In this document: positions 7,656 through 15,723 of the stretch, piece after piece
Numbering within the stretch: the first letter of the stretch is position 1
How the letters are laid out: every line of letters starts with the position of its first letter
NCBI GenBank assembly: GCA_945875585.1
Contig: CAMCLK010000016.1
Span: forward strand, 1-64,000
Direction of reading: 5' to 3'
From: Candidatus Kuenenia stuttgartensis
GTDB taxonomy: Bacteria > Planctomycetota > Planctomycetia > Gemmatales > Gemmataceae
DNA: 64,000 nucleotides
Made by a program: the position numbers and the translations under genes
The notes under the pieces: model-generated
Seen by the model: only the letters and a program-made list of their open reading frames with translations
What the model was told of the DNA's origin: nothing
The model's database searches: none

Positions 7656-9593
7656 TTACTTCTTCACTTCGTACTCGGCGTCGATAACATCGTCGTTGCC
7701 AGACGACTTGGGGCCGGCGCCAGCGTCGGATTGCCCGGCTCCAGCACCCATCTGGCTGGCAGCGGCCAGAGCCTGTTGCAGGTCTTGAGTCGCCTGCTTC
7801 AGGGCCTGAAGGTCGTCACCCTTGATGGCTTCCCGGGCCTTTTGTGCTGCCAATTCCAGCGGCTTAGTGTTCGCTTCGCCAAGCTTCTCGCCGTTCTCCT
7901 TCAAGAACTTCTCCACGCGGTGGGCAGCATTGTCTGCTTCATTGCGCGCGTCGATCAGTTCCAGCTTGCGCTTTTCGTCTGTGGCATGCACTTCGGCATC
8001 TTTCCGCATCCGTTCAACCTCGTCGGCGGAAAGACCGGATGAACCCTTGATTTCCACATGGGCCTGCTTGCCTGTGCCAACATCCTTGGCTGACACCTTC
8101 AGAATTCCGTTAGCATCGAGCGAGAATGTAACCTCAATCTGAGGTTCCCCACGCGGGGCCGCTGGAATACCTTCGAGGTTGAATTCGCCAAGTTTGCGGT
8201 TGGAGGAACTCGCCGCAATTTCGCTTTCACCTTGAAACACGGAAATGGTGACCGCAGTCTGACCGTCTGCCGCTGTTGAAAACGTCTGCTTCCGTTCCGT
8301 GGGAATAGAGGAGTTGCGTTCGATCAACCGGGTCAGGCGGCCTCCCAGCGTCTCGATTCCCATCGAGAGTGGAGTCACGTCCACCAACAGCACATCGGAC
8401 TTGCTGCCCAGAAGAAGCTGAGCGCCCTGAATCGCGGCGCCAATGGCAACCACTTCGTCAGGGTTCACGCCACGGTGGCCTTCTTTTCCAAAGACTTCCT
8501 TGACCAACTGCTGGATGCGTGGCATGCGTGTCATACCACCCACCATGACAATCTGGTCGATTTCATGGGGCTTGATCTTGGCATCGGCCAACGCCTTGAG
8601 CACGGGAATTTTGCAGCGTTCGAACAACGGTTCGCACAATTGCTCGAGTTTGGACCGTGTCAGCGACATCTGCAGGTGCTTGGGGCCCGACTGGTCTGCC
8701 GTGATGAACGGAAGATTGATATCGGTTGTTGGCTGCTGGCTGAGATCTTTCTTCGCGCGTTCAGCAGCTTCCTTAAGCCTTTGCAGAGCCATTTGGTCCT
8801 TGCGAAGGTCGATACCGTTGGATTTGCGGAAATCTTCAGCAATGAAGTCGATAATGACCTGATCGAAGTCGTCGCCACCCAGGTGGGTGTCGCCATTGGT
8901 TGATTCCACCTTGAAAACGCCATCGCCGACGTCGAGGATCGAAATATCGAATGTGCCACCACCAAGGTCAAATACAGCGATCTTCTCGTTGGCCTTGCGT
9001 TCCATGCCATAGGCAAGGCTCGCAGCAGTAGGCTCGTTGATGATGCGCATGCGTTGCTTGGTCTTTTTGCCCGTTTTGGGATCTTCGATTTCCCACTCGG
9101 TATCAAAACCAGCCACTTGAGCTGCTTCGATGGTGGCCTGACGCTGGGCATCGTTGAAATAAGCAGGAACCGTGATCACGGCTTTGCGTACCGTGTGGCC
9201 CAAGTAGGCTTCGGCAGATTCCTTCAGCTTGCGCAGGATCATGGCCGAGATTTCGGGAGGCGTGAAGCTCTTGCCGTCGATGTCGACCTTCGATGGATCT
9301 TCCGCGTTGCCAACAATCTTGTATGGGACCAACTTTTCCTCGTCCACCACTTCCTTGCGGCGGCGTCCCATGAAACGCTTGATGCTGTACACAGTACGGC
9401 GGGGATTGGTAACGGCCTGACGCTTGGCCTGATCACCTACCAGGCGCTCGCCCTTGTCAGTGAACGCTACCACGCTTGGGGTGATGCGATTGCCTTCCTG
9501 ATTGGCAATCACCTTCACCTCGCCACCTTCCATGACCGCTACCACCGAGTTGGTGGTGCCAAGGTCGATACCGATGATCTTCTCTTCTGCCAT
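7656..9593 (-). CDS. dnaK: Chaperone protein DnaK (Hsp70)
   Basis: This 645-residue ATP-dependent chaperone refolds nascent and stress-denatured proteins with DnaJ and GrpE. The start is the ATG at 9593, giving [16 protein letters not shown] with an AGGAAGAGG site just upstream; a further in-frame ATG at 9617 adds only a basic octapeptide. The nucleotide-binding domain shows phosphate loop 1 (GIDLGTTNS), [26 protein letters not shown] and the linker region [19 protein letters not shown]. The substrate-binding beta domain and helical lid follow. The C-terminus is Gly/Ala-rich and ends [12 protein letters not shown], a DnaK-like acidic tail. No grpE or dnaJ gene lies beside it, so it is a single-gene unit with its own terminator. 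Two identical palindromes lie upstream and may be heat-shock operators. Confidence 0.97.
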   Translation of the reverse strand: MAEEKIIGIDLGTTNSVVAVMEGGEVKVIANQEGNRITPSVVAFTDKGERLVGDQAKRQAVTNPRRTVYSIKRFMGRRRKEVVDEEKLVPYKIVGNAEDPSKVDIDGKSFTPPEISAMILRKLKESAEAYLGHTVRKAVITVPAYFNDAQRQATIEAAQVAGFDTEWEIEDPKTGKKTKQRMRIINEPTAASLAYGMERKANEKIAVFDLGGGTFDISILDVGDGVFKVESTNGDTHLGGDDFDQVIIDFIAEDFRKSNGIDLRKDQMALQRLKEAAERAKKDLSQQPTTDINLPFITADQSGPKHLQMSLTRSKLEQLCEPLFERCKIPVLKALADAKIKPHEIDQIVMVGGMTRMPRIQQLVKEVFGKEGHRGVNPDEVVAIGAAIQGAQLLLGSKSDVLLVDVTPLSMGIETLGGRLTRLIERNSSIPTERKQTFSTAADGQTAVTISVFQGESEIAASSSNRKLGEFNLEGIPAAPRGEPQIEVTFSLDANGILKVSAKDVGTGKQAHVEIKGSSGLSADEVERMRKDAEVHATDEKRKLELIDARNEADNAAHRVEKFLKENGEKLGEANTKPLELAAQKAREAIKGDDLQALKQATQDLQQALAAASQMGAGAGQSDAGAGPKSSGNDDVIDAEYEVKK

Positions 9594-9794
9594 GGTCCTC
9601 TTCCTTTCGTTCCGCATTCAGCGGAGCAGTGGTTTCGATCGGTGTGTCCGGATCGTGAAATTGAATCTCATATCCACTAGTTGCAATCGGCGTGCCAATA
9701 TCGCTCAGTTGCAGGCAGTATGCCGCAAATGCTTTATATGAAACATGTTAAGCACTTAGAAATTCTAGCTATTAGTTTCAAGCCAAACAGCCAG

Positions 9795-9807
9795 TGCCAT
9801 TTTGGCA
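9795..9807. promoter_or_regulatory. Palindrome TGCCATTTTGGCA, copy 1, upstream of dnaK
   Basis: A 13-base sequence with perfect 5-base arms (TGCCA/TGGCA) around TTT, about 200 bases before the dnaK start. An identical copy lies at 9839-9851, 44 bases away centre to centre. It does not resemble CIRCE (TTAGCACTC-N9-GAGTGCTAA). The regulator is unknown. Confidence 0.5.
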
Positions 9808-9838
9808 GTGTCTATACCCGACCGCCCTTGATCGCTAT

Positions 9839-9851
9839 TGCCATTTTGGCA
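9839..9851. promoter_or_regulatory. Palindrome TGCCATTTTGGCA, copy 2, upstream of dnaK
   Basis: Identical to the copy at 9795-9807, also followed by G on the plus strand. It begins 2 bases after the aminotransferase stop codon in the direction of transcription. The 44-base spacing is close to four helical turns, which would let two bound dimers face the same side of the DNA. Confidence 0.5.
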
Positions 9852-9853
9852 GA

Positions 9854-10738
9854 TCAGATAAAAGTCGCTTCCTGACCTGCTCCGCGGGCTTTCCATTCCA
9901 TCAGGTGTTTGGCAAATGCCTCTTGCAACCGACGTGTAACAGGACCGGGCACGCCTTCCGAGACGATGGCATCATCAACCCGCACAATGGGAAGAATTTC
10001 AGCGGAGGTACTGGTCAGGAACATTTCCGCGCACCCAGACAACTCCGCCAACTTCAAAGCCCGTTGATGCACAGGAATTTTGGCCGAAGCCGCGAGGTCC
10101 AGAATCAGATCCCGCGTGACGCCAGGCAAAATACGCGGACCGTTGGGATGCGTAACCACGGTGCCGTTTTGCACGGCATAAAAGCTGGAATGCCCGCATT
10201 CGGTAACGGTGCCATCGTCTCGGTGCAGAAGTGCCTCGTGAGCGTCTGCTTCCTTGGCCGCCTGAACAGCCAAGCAGTTACCCAAAAGGTTGAGCGATTT
10301 GATATCGCACCGACCCCAACGGATGTCCGGTTGAAGGCTGACTTTCACGCCCGCCAACCGTTTGCTGGCATAGGGATCATGAAATGGCTGAACATAGATG
10401 AGTTCGCACGGATGGGGTTCGGCTGGAAATGCATGGGCCCTTGGCGCAGAGCCACGGGTGACTTGCAAATAGACAGTGGCCTCGGCCAAACCAGATCGCG
10501 CGACGAGGTCTTCAACCCGCCTGCGGAGACTGCCAAGACCAGCATGTACGATTTTCAGCGCCGCAAGGCTGCGGTCGAGGCGCCTGAAATGCCCGTCGGC
10601 ACAATGGATTCGGCCTTCATAAATGCGCAAAAATTCGTAAATGCCATCGCCAAACATGTATCCGCGGTCGGTTACAGGAACCCGGACTTCTTCCAGTGGC
10701 ATAATCTCACCATTAAGGCTGGCAAGAATAGCACTCAT
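9854..10738 (-). CDS. Class IV PLP-dependent aminotransferase, D-amino-acid transaminase-like
   Basis: The 294-residue length and motifs fit the fold-type IV family that includes D-alanine transaminase and branched-chain aminotransferase. The Schiff-base lysine is Lys147 in CDIKSLNLLGN, a sequence very close to D-amino-acid transaminases. Glu180 (TVTECGHSS) is the residue that contacts the pyridine nitrogen. GSAPRAHAFP supplies an Arg100/His102 pair like the D-enzyme's carboxylate-binding residues. A D-amino-acid role, for example making D-Ala or D-Glu for peptidoglycan or turning over D-amino acids, is therefore favoured over ilvE, but substrate is not certain. The ATG overlaps the stop of the histidine kinase gene by ATGA, so the two are probably translationally coupled. 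Confidence 0.88.
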   Translation of the reverse strand: MSAILASLNGEIMPLEEVRVPVTDRGYMFGDGIYEFLRIYEGRIHCADGHFRRLDRSLAALKIVHAGLGSLRRRVEDLVARSGLAEATVYLQVTRGSAPRAHAFPAEPHPCELIYVQPFHDPYASKRLAGVKVSLQPDIRWGRCDIKSLNLLGNCLAVQAAKEADAHEALLHRDDGTVTECGHSSFYAVQNGTVVTHPNGPRILPGVTRDLILDLAASAKIPVHQRALKLAELSGCAEMFLTSTSAEILPIVRVDDAIVSEGVPGPVTRRLQEAFAKHLMEWKARGAGQEATFI

Positions 10739-11481
10739 GGCAATGGAACCTCATGAATAACGGGTTCAACCTCGGCGGGGCCGGCTTGCGGAATGACGGG
10801 TGGACGGATTGGCAGACGTAAGGTGAAGCAGGTGCCACGGCCGATCTGGCTTTGCACCTGAAGAGACCCGCCATGGGCTTCGAGCACCTTACGCGCGGTA
10901 GGCAATCCAAGGCCACTTCCACCCGGCTTGGTTGAGAAAAATGGTTTGAACAGGTTCTCAATCATCTCTGGGGATATGCCCGGGCCCGTATCGATGACAT
11001 GAAGGACAAGAAAACCAGCTTCAACACCCGCAATGAGCGACAGTTCGCCGCCTTTGAGCATGGCCTGCTGCGCATTGAGAAGCAGGTTCAATAGGGCCTG
11101 CTTCATTAGATCTGGATCAAGGTGAACAGGAGGCATGTCTGCAGGCAGGAACACATTCACATGCACATTGGCAGCGCGCGCCGTGGGTTCAAAGAAATCC
11201 ACCATTTCTTCGAGCACTTTACGCAAATCGTAAGGCCGAAGCGCCAAATCTTTGACATGGGTAAAGCGCAGAAAGTCGTTCGAGACCTCAACCAGACTGG
11301 AGCATTCGTTCTGCAGACGAACAATGCGATCGAGAGCCCGCCGTTCTCGCGGCGACTGGGGGTTTTCAAAATCCTCAGCCAGCAGCTGGAGATTCAGTCC
11401 CAGCGTGGAAAGGTGGTTCTTGATCTCATGAATGAACACGCCAGCCGTTTCGGCGAGTTCCGTGTAATGGCTTGAAATCAT
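10735..11481 (-). CDS. Soluble sensor-less histidine kinase
   Basis: This 248-residue protein consists only of a HisKA dimerisation/phosphoacceptor helix and a HATPase_c domain. The H-box FIHEIKNHLSTL places the phosphorylated histidine at His18. The N-box is LLNLLLNAQQAM, the G1 box DTGPGIS and the G2 box GGSGLGLPTARKVLEAHGG. There is no membrane segment, PAS or GAF domain, so the signal must come through a partner. The arrangement resembles NtrB-type catalytic cores. No response regulator is encoded in this window. It is followed with a 4-base overlap by the class IV aminotransferase and lies 27 bases after the pnp terminator, so it has either a very short promoter region or reads through from pnp. 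Confidence 0.9.
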   Translation of the reverse strand: MISSHYTELAETAGVFIHEIKNHLSTLGLNLQLLAEDFENPQSPRERRALDRIVRLQNECSSLVEVSNDFLRFTHVKDLALRPYDLRKVLEEMVDFFEPTARAANVHVNVFLPADMPPVHLDPDLMKQALLNLLLNAQQAMLKGGELSLIAGVEAGFLVLHVIDTGPGISPEMIENLFKPFFSTKPGGSGLGLPTARKVLEAHGGSLQVQSQIGRGTCFTLRLPIRPPVIPQAGPAEVEPVIHEVPLP

Positions 11482-11504
11482 GTCGTGCCGTCCCCCGGCA
11501 ACGC

Positions 11505-11535
11505 AAAAACCGGACCGCGACAGTCGCGGTCCGGT
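11505..11535 (-). terminator. Intrinsic terminator of pnp
   Basis: A 12-bp perfect stem (ACCGGACCGCGA at 11509-11520 with TCGCGGTCCGGT at 11524-11535, loop CAG) is followed by a run of T on the minus strand (A at 11505-11509 on the plus strand). Confidence 0.85.
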
Positions 11536-11562
11536 GTGATCCTATACATGGCGGGAGCGACT

Positions 11563-13818
11563 TTAGCGGCCGCGGCCACCACCACCGCCACGACGACCGC
11601 CACCACCACCACCACGGCGTGGTTCGCGGTCGCCATCGCCACGTGGTTCACGGTCGCCTTCATTACGTTCCCGGCGCGGTTCGCGTTCGCCGCCGCCATT
11701 AGCACCTTCGGGGCCAGCACCTGGCGCACCTTCAACAGGCTTCAGCAGCACCTTGCGCGAAAGCTTCACGCGGTCGTGCTCGTCGATGGCAATAACCTTC
11801 ACCTGAATGCTATCGCCCACTTTGCAAATCTCGTCAACACGGGAGATGAAACCCGAGTCGAGTTCGCTGATATGGCAAAGGCCATCGCGGCCGGGCAGGA
11901 TTTCGACAAACGCGCCGAATTCCTTGATGCTGGTTACCTTGCCTTCGTACACTCGGCCAACCTGAACTTCTTCAGAGATGGCTGCGACACGCTTGCGGGC
12001 CGCCTCGGCTCCTTCAGCGTTGGAGTGGCTGATGTAGACGGTGCCGTTGTCTTCGATGTCGATCTTGGCGCCCGTGCTCTCCTGAATACCCTTGATGTTC
12101 TTGCCGCCAGGCCCGATGAGCATACCGATCTTTTCGGGGTTGATATGCACAGTAAGCAGACGGGGAGCATACTTTGAAATCTCGTCCTTGGGCTTTGGCA
12201 GGACGGAAAGCATGGTGCGCAAAATGCGACGACGAGCCACACGCGCGCGTTCGAGCGTTTCGCGGACAATTTGCTCGCTGATACCGTGGTTCTTCAGGTC
12301 GAGCTGGATACCGGTGATGCCAAGGCCGGTACCGGCCACTTTGAAGTCCATATCGCCGTAATGATCTTCATCGCCTTGGATGTCGGTCAGAAGGATGTGG
12401 CGGTCGCCTTCCTGAACCAAGCCAATACTGATACCCGCGACAGGGTTCAGGATCGGAACACCGGCGTCCATGAGAGCAAGGGTGCCACCGCAAACGCTGG
12501 CCATGCTCGAGCTACCATTCGACTCGAGGATGTCAGATACCAGACGAATGGTGTAGGGAAACTCTTCAACAGGAGGAACAATCGCTTTCAGCGAACGTTC
12601 TGCCAGCGCGCCGTGGCCGATTTCGCGACGGCCTGGGCCACGGATCGGTTTGCACTCACCCACGCTGAACGGAGGGAAATTGTAGTCGAGCATGAATTTC
12701 TTGGAAAATTCCTCGACCAAGCCTTCCATCCGCTGCTCGTCTGACGACGTACCGAGCGTGACGGACACAAGGGCCTGAGTTTCGCCGCGTTGGAACAGGG
12801 CAGAGCCGTGAACACGTGGCAGCAGGTCGGTTTCGCAATGCAGGGCGCGGATTTCATCTTCCTGGCGGCCATCAAGGCGCTTGCCGGAAAGGATCGCTTC
12901 GCGGACAACCTTTTCCTCAATCTGGGAAAGGATGCCGGACAATACAGAGGATTCAACGGGCGGCTGACGGTCTGCAGCCAGATAGATAGCCTTGATTTTG
13001 TCCTTGACTGCGGAAATGGCGGCTGCGCGGGCAGCCTTGCCAGGCGTGTACTTGGCTTGCACGAAGTCTTGGCCGAACTTTTCCAACACTTCGGCGTGAA
13101 GAGCTGGCGTGACTGGTGCCGCGGGCAGCACCTTCACAGGAAGACCTGCCTGCGTGCGGAACTGCTCGATGGCTTCAACAATGCGGCGGATGTGTTCGTG
13201 TGCGAACAGGATCGCCTTCAACATCTCTTCTTCCGGCATTTCCCGGGCAAAACCTTCGATCATGGTGATCGCTGACTTCGTTCCAGATACCACAAGGTCG
13301 AGATCGCTTTCTTCGAGCTGGGCGTATGTTGGCATCACTACCAGCTGCCCGCCCACGCGACCAACACGTACGCCACCGGTGGGTTCCACAAACGGAATGT
13401 GGGAAATATGCAGTGCCGCACTGGCACCAATCAGAGCCAAAACATCCGGATCGTAGTCGCGGTCCGCGGAGAGCGTGCTGCACATGACCTGAACTTCGTT
13501 CAGATAGTTGAGAGGGAACAACGGACGAATTGGCCTGTCGATCAGGCGCGACGTCAGCGTTTCCTTGGTGGTTGGGCGGGTTTCGCGCTTGATGTAACCG
13601 CCAGGAAATTTCCCTGCCGCGTAGGTCTTTTCGCGGTAATCAACGGTGAGCGGGAAGAAGTCGCGTTTTGGATCCACGCCACCTTCAACGGCGGTGACAA
13701 GAACCAGCGTTTCGCCAAGGCTCACCACGACAGCACCGTGGGCCTGCTTGGCAAGCTTACCTGTTTCAAGAATGAGAGAGACAGAACCGAGAGGCAACTC
13801 CAGACGCGTAATCTGCAT
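11563..13818 (-). CDS. pnp: Polyribonucleotide nucleotidyltransferase (PNPase)
   Basis: This 751-residue phosphorolytic 3'-5' exoribonuclease takes part in mRNA decay and degradosome-like complexes. Two RNase PH-like domains are present; the second carries TETQALVSVTLGT-like and DFKVAGT signatures. A KH domain (LTVHINPEKIGMLIGPGGKNIK) and an S1 domain (GRVYEGKVTSIKEFGAFVEILPGRDGLCHISEL) follow. The last 40 or so residues are a low-complexity Arg/Gly/Glu tail with REPRR-type and RRGGGGG repeats, longer and more RGG-like than the E. coli C-terminus. The gene follows rpsO, the conserved bacterial order, with terminators after each. An AAGGA site precedes the ATG at 13818. The 230-base leader is rich in small hairpins, compatible with autoregulation as known for E. 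coli pnp, though this is inference. Confidence 0.97.
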   Translation of the reverse strand: MQITRLELPLGSVSLILETGKLAKQAHGAVVVSLGETLVLVTAVEGGVDPKRDFFPLTVDYREKTYAAGKFPGGYIKRETRPTTKETLTSRLIDRPIRPLFPLNYLNEVQVMCSTLSADRDYDPDVLALIGASAALHISHIPFVEPTGGVRVGRVGGQLVVMPTYAQLEESDLDLVVSGTKSAITMIEGFAREMPEEEMLKAILFAHEHIRRIVEAIEQFRTQAGLPVKVLPAAPVTPALHAEVLEKFGQDFVQAKYTPGKAARAAAISAVKDKIKAIYLAADRQPPVESSVLSGILSQIEEKVVREAILSGKRLDGRQEDEIRALHCETDLLPRVHGSALFQRGETQALVSVTLGTSSDEQRMEGLVEEFSKKFMLDYNFPPFSVGECKPIRGPGRREIGHGALAERSLKAIVPPVEEFPYTIRLVSDILESNGSSSMASVCGGTLALMDAGVPILNPVAGISIGLVQEGDRHILLTDIQGDEDHYGDMDFKVAGTGLGITGIQLDLKNHGISEQIVRETLERARVARRRILRTMLSVLPKPKDEISKYAPRLLTVHINPEKIGMLIGPGGKNIKGIQESTGAKIDIEDNGTVYISHSNAEGAEAARKRVAAISEEVQVGRVYEGKVTSIKEFGAFVEILPGRDGLCHISELDSGFISRVDEICKVGDSIQVKVIAIDEHDRVKLSRKVLLKPVEGAPGAGPEGANGGGEREPRRERNEGDREPRGDGDREPRRGGGGGGRRGGGGGRGR

Positions 13819-14013
13819 GATGTGAAATCCTTGGTGTGGTGTTCATGGGCCTGAAAAGGCCAATAATTGGATTGGACGGTGGTGCAGGATGGATTGCCAG
13901 AGAGGCCTTTAGTAAGGGCAAAGCCCCTCAACAAGACGGGTCAAGGCGGCACACACCGCCATTTCAGGCAAACCTGAGGTGGAAACATCCACCCCCTGAC
14001 CGCACGCCATGAA

Positions 14014-14040
14014 ACGAAAAACCCCGGGATCAACCCGGGG
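14014..14040 (-). terminator. Intrinsic terminator of rpsO
   Basis: A 7-bp GC stem (CCCCGGG at 14022-14028 with CCCGGGG at 14034-14040, loop ATCAA) is followed on the minus strand by TTTTTCG. It separates rpsO from pnp, so pnp transcription depends on read-through or on a promoter in 13819-14013. Confidence 0.8.
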
Positions 14041-14049
14041 CAAAACCTT

Positions 14050-14319
14050 TTACTTGCGCAGCCCAAGTCGGGCGATCACCGCAGCGTAACGTGGGTGATC
14101 TTTGTGGCGCAGGTAAGTCAACAAGCAGGCACGCGTGCTGACCATCTTCAAAAGGCCGCGCCGGCTGGCGTGGTCCTTCGAGTGGGCTTTCATGTGGCCG
14201 TGCAGATCGTTGATACGTTCGGTCAACAGGGCGATCTGAACTTCGGGTGAACCGGTATCCTGCTCCTCTTTGCGGAACGATTGGATAATTTCGGTCTTCC
14301 GCTCCTTCGTTACTGCCAT
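14050..14319 (-). CDS. rpsO: Small ribosomal subunit protein S15
   Basis: This 89-residue protein binds 16S rRNA in the central domain of the 30S subunit and nucleates platform assembly. The ATG at 14319 gives MAVTKERK and exactly the usual S15 length; the GAGGAAA site just upstream supports it over further-upstream in-frame codons. The family signature is clear: [19 protein letters not shown], then [20 protein letters not shown] and the C-terminal [19 protein letters not shown]. It is followed by pnp on the same strand, the arrangement found in many bacteria. Confidence 0.98.
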   Translation of the reverse strand: MAVTKERKTEIIQSFRKEEQDTGSPEVQIALLTERINDLHGHMKAHSKDHASRRGLLKMVSTRACLLTYLRHKDHPRYAAVIARLGLRK

Positions 14320-14447
14320 CGTTTCCTCGCCTTTACCGCCTCGATCGTGCGGGATTAGTCCTTCGTTTTTACTTTTCCAGCAACTCATCCTACCACCATG
14401 TCATGGCATTGCAAGGGGGTGACTTCGCTTGCAGCACCAATGATGGA

Positions 14448-14633
14448 TCAACCGGCCCCCTCACCCTCATCTTGGACCACCGGTTCCACCAACCTGCCCG
14501 CCGCTCGCAACGCCATCCGCAACGCAACTTCCACCTGCGCGTTCACAGACCTCAGCTCATCACGAGCCCACAGTTCCATGGCCCTGTGCACACCAGGATC
14601 AAGCCGGACCACGAATGCCTTGCGCTCGGCCAT
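14448..14633 (-). CDS. Small Arc-like ribbon-helix-helix protein
   Basis: A 61-residue protein with the Arc/MetJ plan. The short beta strand KAFVVRLDP (about residues 5-13) is followed by helix A (GVHRAMELWARDELRS) and helix B (NAQVEVALRMALRAAGR), with an acidic tail. It should be a dimeric DNA- or partner-binding protein. The ATG at 14633 is preceded by AAGGGG about 10 bases upstream; a TTG three codons earlier is too close to that site. It starts 32 bases after the SPFH gene on the same strand, so the two are probably co-transcribed. SPFH proteins paired with a small ribbon-helix-helix protein occur in other phyla to my knowledge, which suggests a shared function, but none is demonstrated. 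Confidence 0.8.
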   Translation of the reverse strand: MAERKAFVVRLDPGVHRAMELWARDELRSVNAQVEVALRMALRAAGRLVEPVVQDEGEGAG

Positions 14634-14665
14634 TCCAATCAACCCCTTAACTCGCCAATCGGGCT

Positions 14666-15658
14666 TTAACTGTGCAATGTTCCAGCATTAATCACAGGAA
14701 CCGCTTCCTTCTCTCCGCACAAAACCACCAGCAGATTACTGACCATGGCGGCGCGACGCTCATCATCCAACACAATTCGCTTATCCTTATCCAATCTTTC
14801 CAGCGCCATCTCCACCATTCCCACTGCTCCATCCACAATGATCCTGCGAGCAGCAAGAATGGCCGACGCCTGCTGCCTGCGCAGCATCACCGCTGCAATT
14901 TCAGGAGCATATGCCAGCATGCTGATCCGCGCTTCAACGACTTCCACACCTGCCGTAAGAAGCTGTTGCTTCAATTCAGACTTCAACTCCTCACCCACAA
15001 TTTCTGGGGAGCCTCGAAGGCTGATGCGGCCATCGTCGTGGGAATCGTACGGGTGCCTCGATGCAAGACTTCTCAGCGCCGATTCAGACTGAATGTGCAC
15101 GTAATCTTGGTAATCGTCCACATCGAATAACGCTTTGGAAGCATCAATTACACGCCAAACGACCACAGCAGCAATTTCAATGGGGTTTCCGTCTAGATCG
15201 TTGACCTTGGCAGCATGGCGGGCCTTACGCCCCGTATCCGTGGTCACAAGATTACCGGCAGCATCTTTGGATGTGGTTGTTTCCGACTGGGTCCCGGTTT
15301 CGAAGGACCGGATTCTCAGGGAAACCAATCGCTTCAAATAGAATGGATTCACCCAGAAAAACCCCGATTGTTTCAGGGTTCCTTTGTATTCGCCAAACAG
15401 TGTCAACACCCGCGACTCGTTGGGATTGATCGAAACCAGTCCAACCAAACCGATGATTCCCGATAGGAAGCCTAATACCGACACAGAAATCACCACAGCG
15501 ATTCCCGGGCCTTTGCCCAAAACCGCCCTGAGGATATTTCCCGCCTCGTTGGTGGGATCAAGCAGCATCAACAACCATGGGGAACTGAGCAGTACCAGCA
15601 AAAATAAGAAAAGGGGCCCAAAGCCAGATCGGGCTTTCCCTGAAATCTCTTGAACCAT
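14666..15658 (-). CDS. SPFH/Band 7 membrane protein
   Basis: This 330-residue protein has an N-terminal hydrophobic hairpin: FGPLFLFLLVLLSSPWLLML (about residues 12-31) and a second segment GIAVVISVSVLGFLSGIIGLVGLV. A prohibitin/stomatin-type SPFH domain follows (NESRVLTLFGEYKGTLKQSGFFWVNPF through GVEVVEARISMLAYAPEIAAVMLRRQQASAI), then a coiled-coil-like helix rich in Ala, Arg and Glu. Such proteins oligomerise into membrane-scaffold rings. The ATG at 15658 has an excellent GGAGGG site 7 bases upstream and begins just before the membrane segments; upstream in-frame codons add a non-family stretch. The downstream ribbon-helix-helix gene is probably in the same transcript. Confidence 0.9.
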   Translation of the reverse strand: MVQEISGKARSGFGPLFLFLLVLLSSPWLLMLLDPTNEAGNILRAVLGKGPGIAVVISVSVLGFLSGIIGLVGLVSINPNESRVLTLFGEYKGTLKQSGFFWVNPFYLKRLVSLRIRSFETGTQSETTTSKDAAGNLVTTDTGRKARHAAKVNDLDGNPIEIAAVVVWRVIDASKALFDVDDYQDYVHIQSESALRSLASRHPYDSHDDGRISLRGSPEIVGEELKSELKQQLLTAGVEVVEARISMLAYAPEIAAVMLRRQQASAILAARRIIVDGAVGMVEMALERLDKDKRIVLDDERRAAMVSNLLVVLCGEKEAVPVINAGTLHS

Positions 15659-15723
15659 GTGCAACCCTCCAGATCGACATCTTCCAGCTTGACATCGCCA
15701 TGATATCACCGCGATGTCAATCG

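Noticed and set aside
9054-9680. 208-codon plus-strand frame under dnaK
   Set aside because: It lies opposite a highly conserved part of dnaK and shows no family similarity of its own.
9594-9853. CIRCE/HrcA operator before dnaK
   Set aside because: I looked for TTAGCACTC-N9-GAGTGCTAA. Only a partial TTAAGCACTTAG is present, without the inverted half.
11485-12177. 230-codon plus-strand frame under pnp
   Set aside because: It is antisense to the KH-S1-RGG end of PNPase and begins with a His/Thr/Ala run that is the complement of the RGG repeats.
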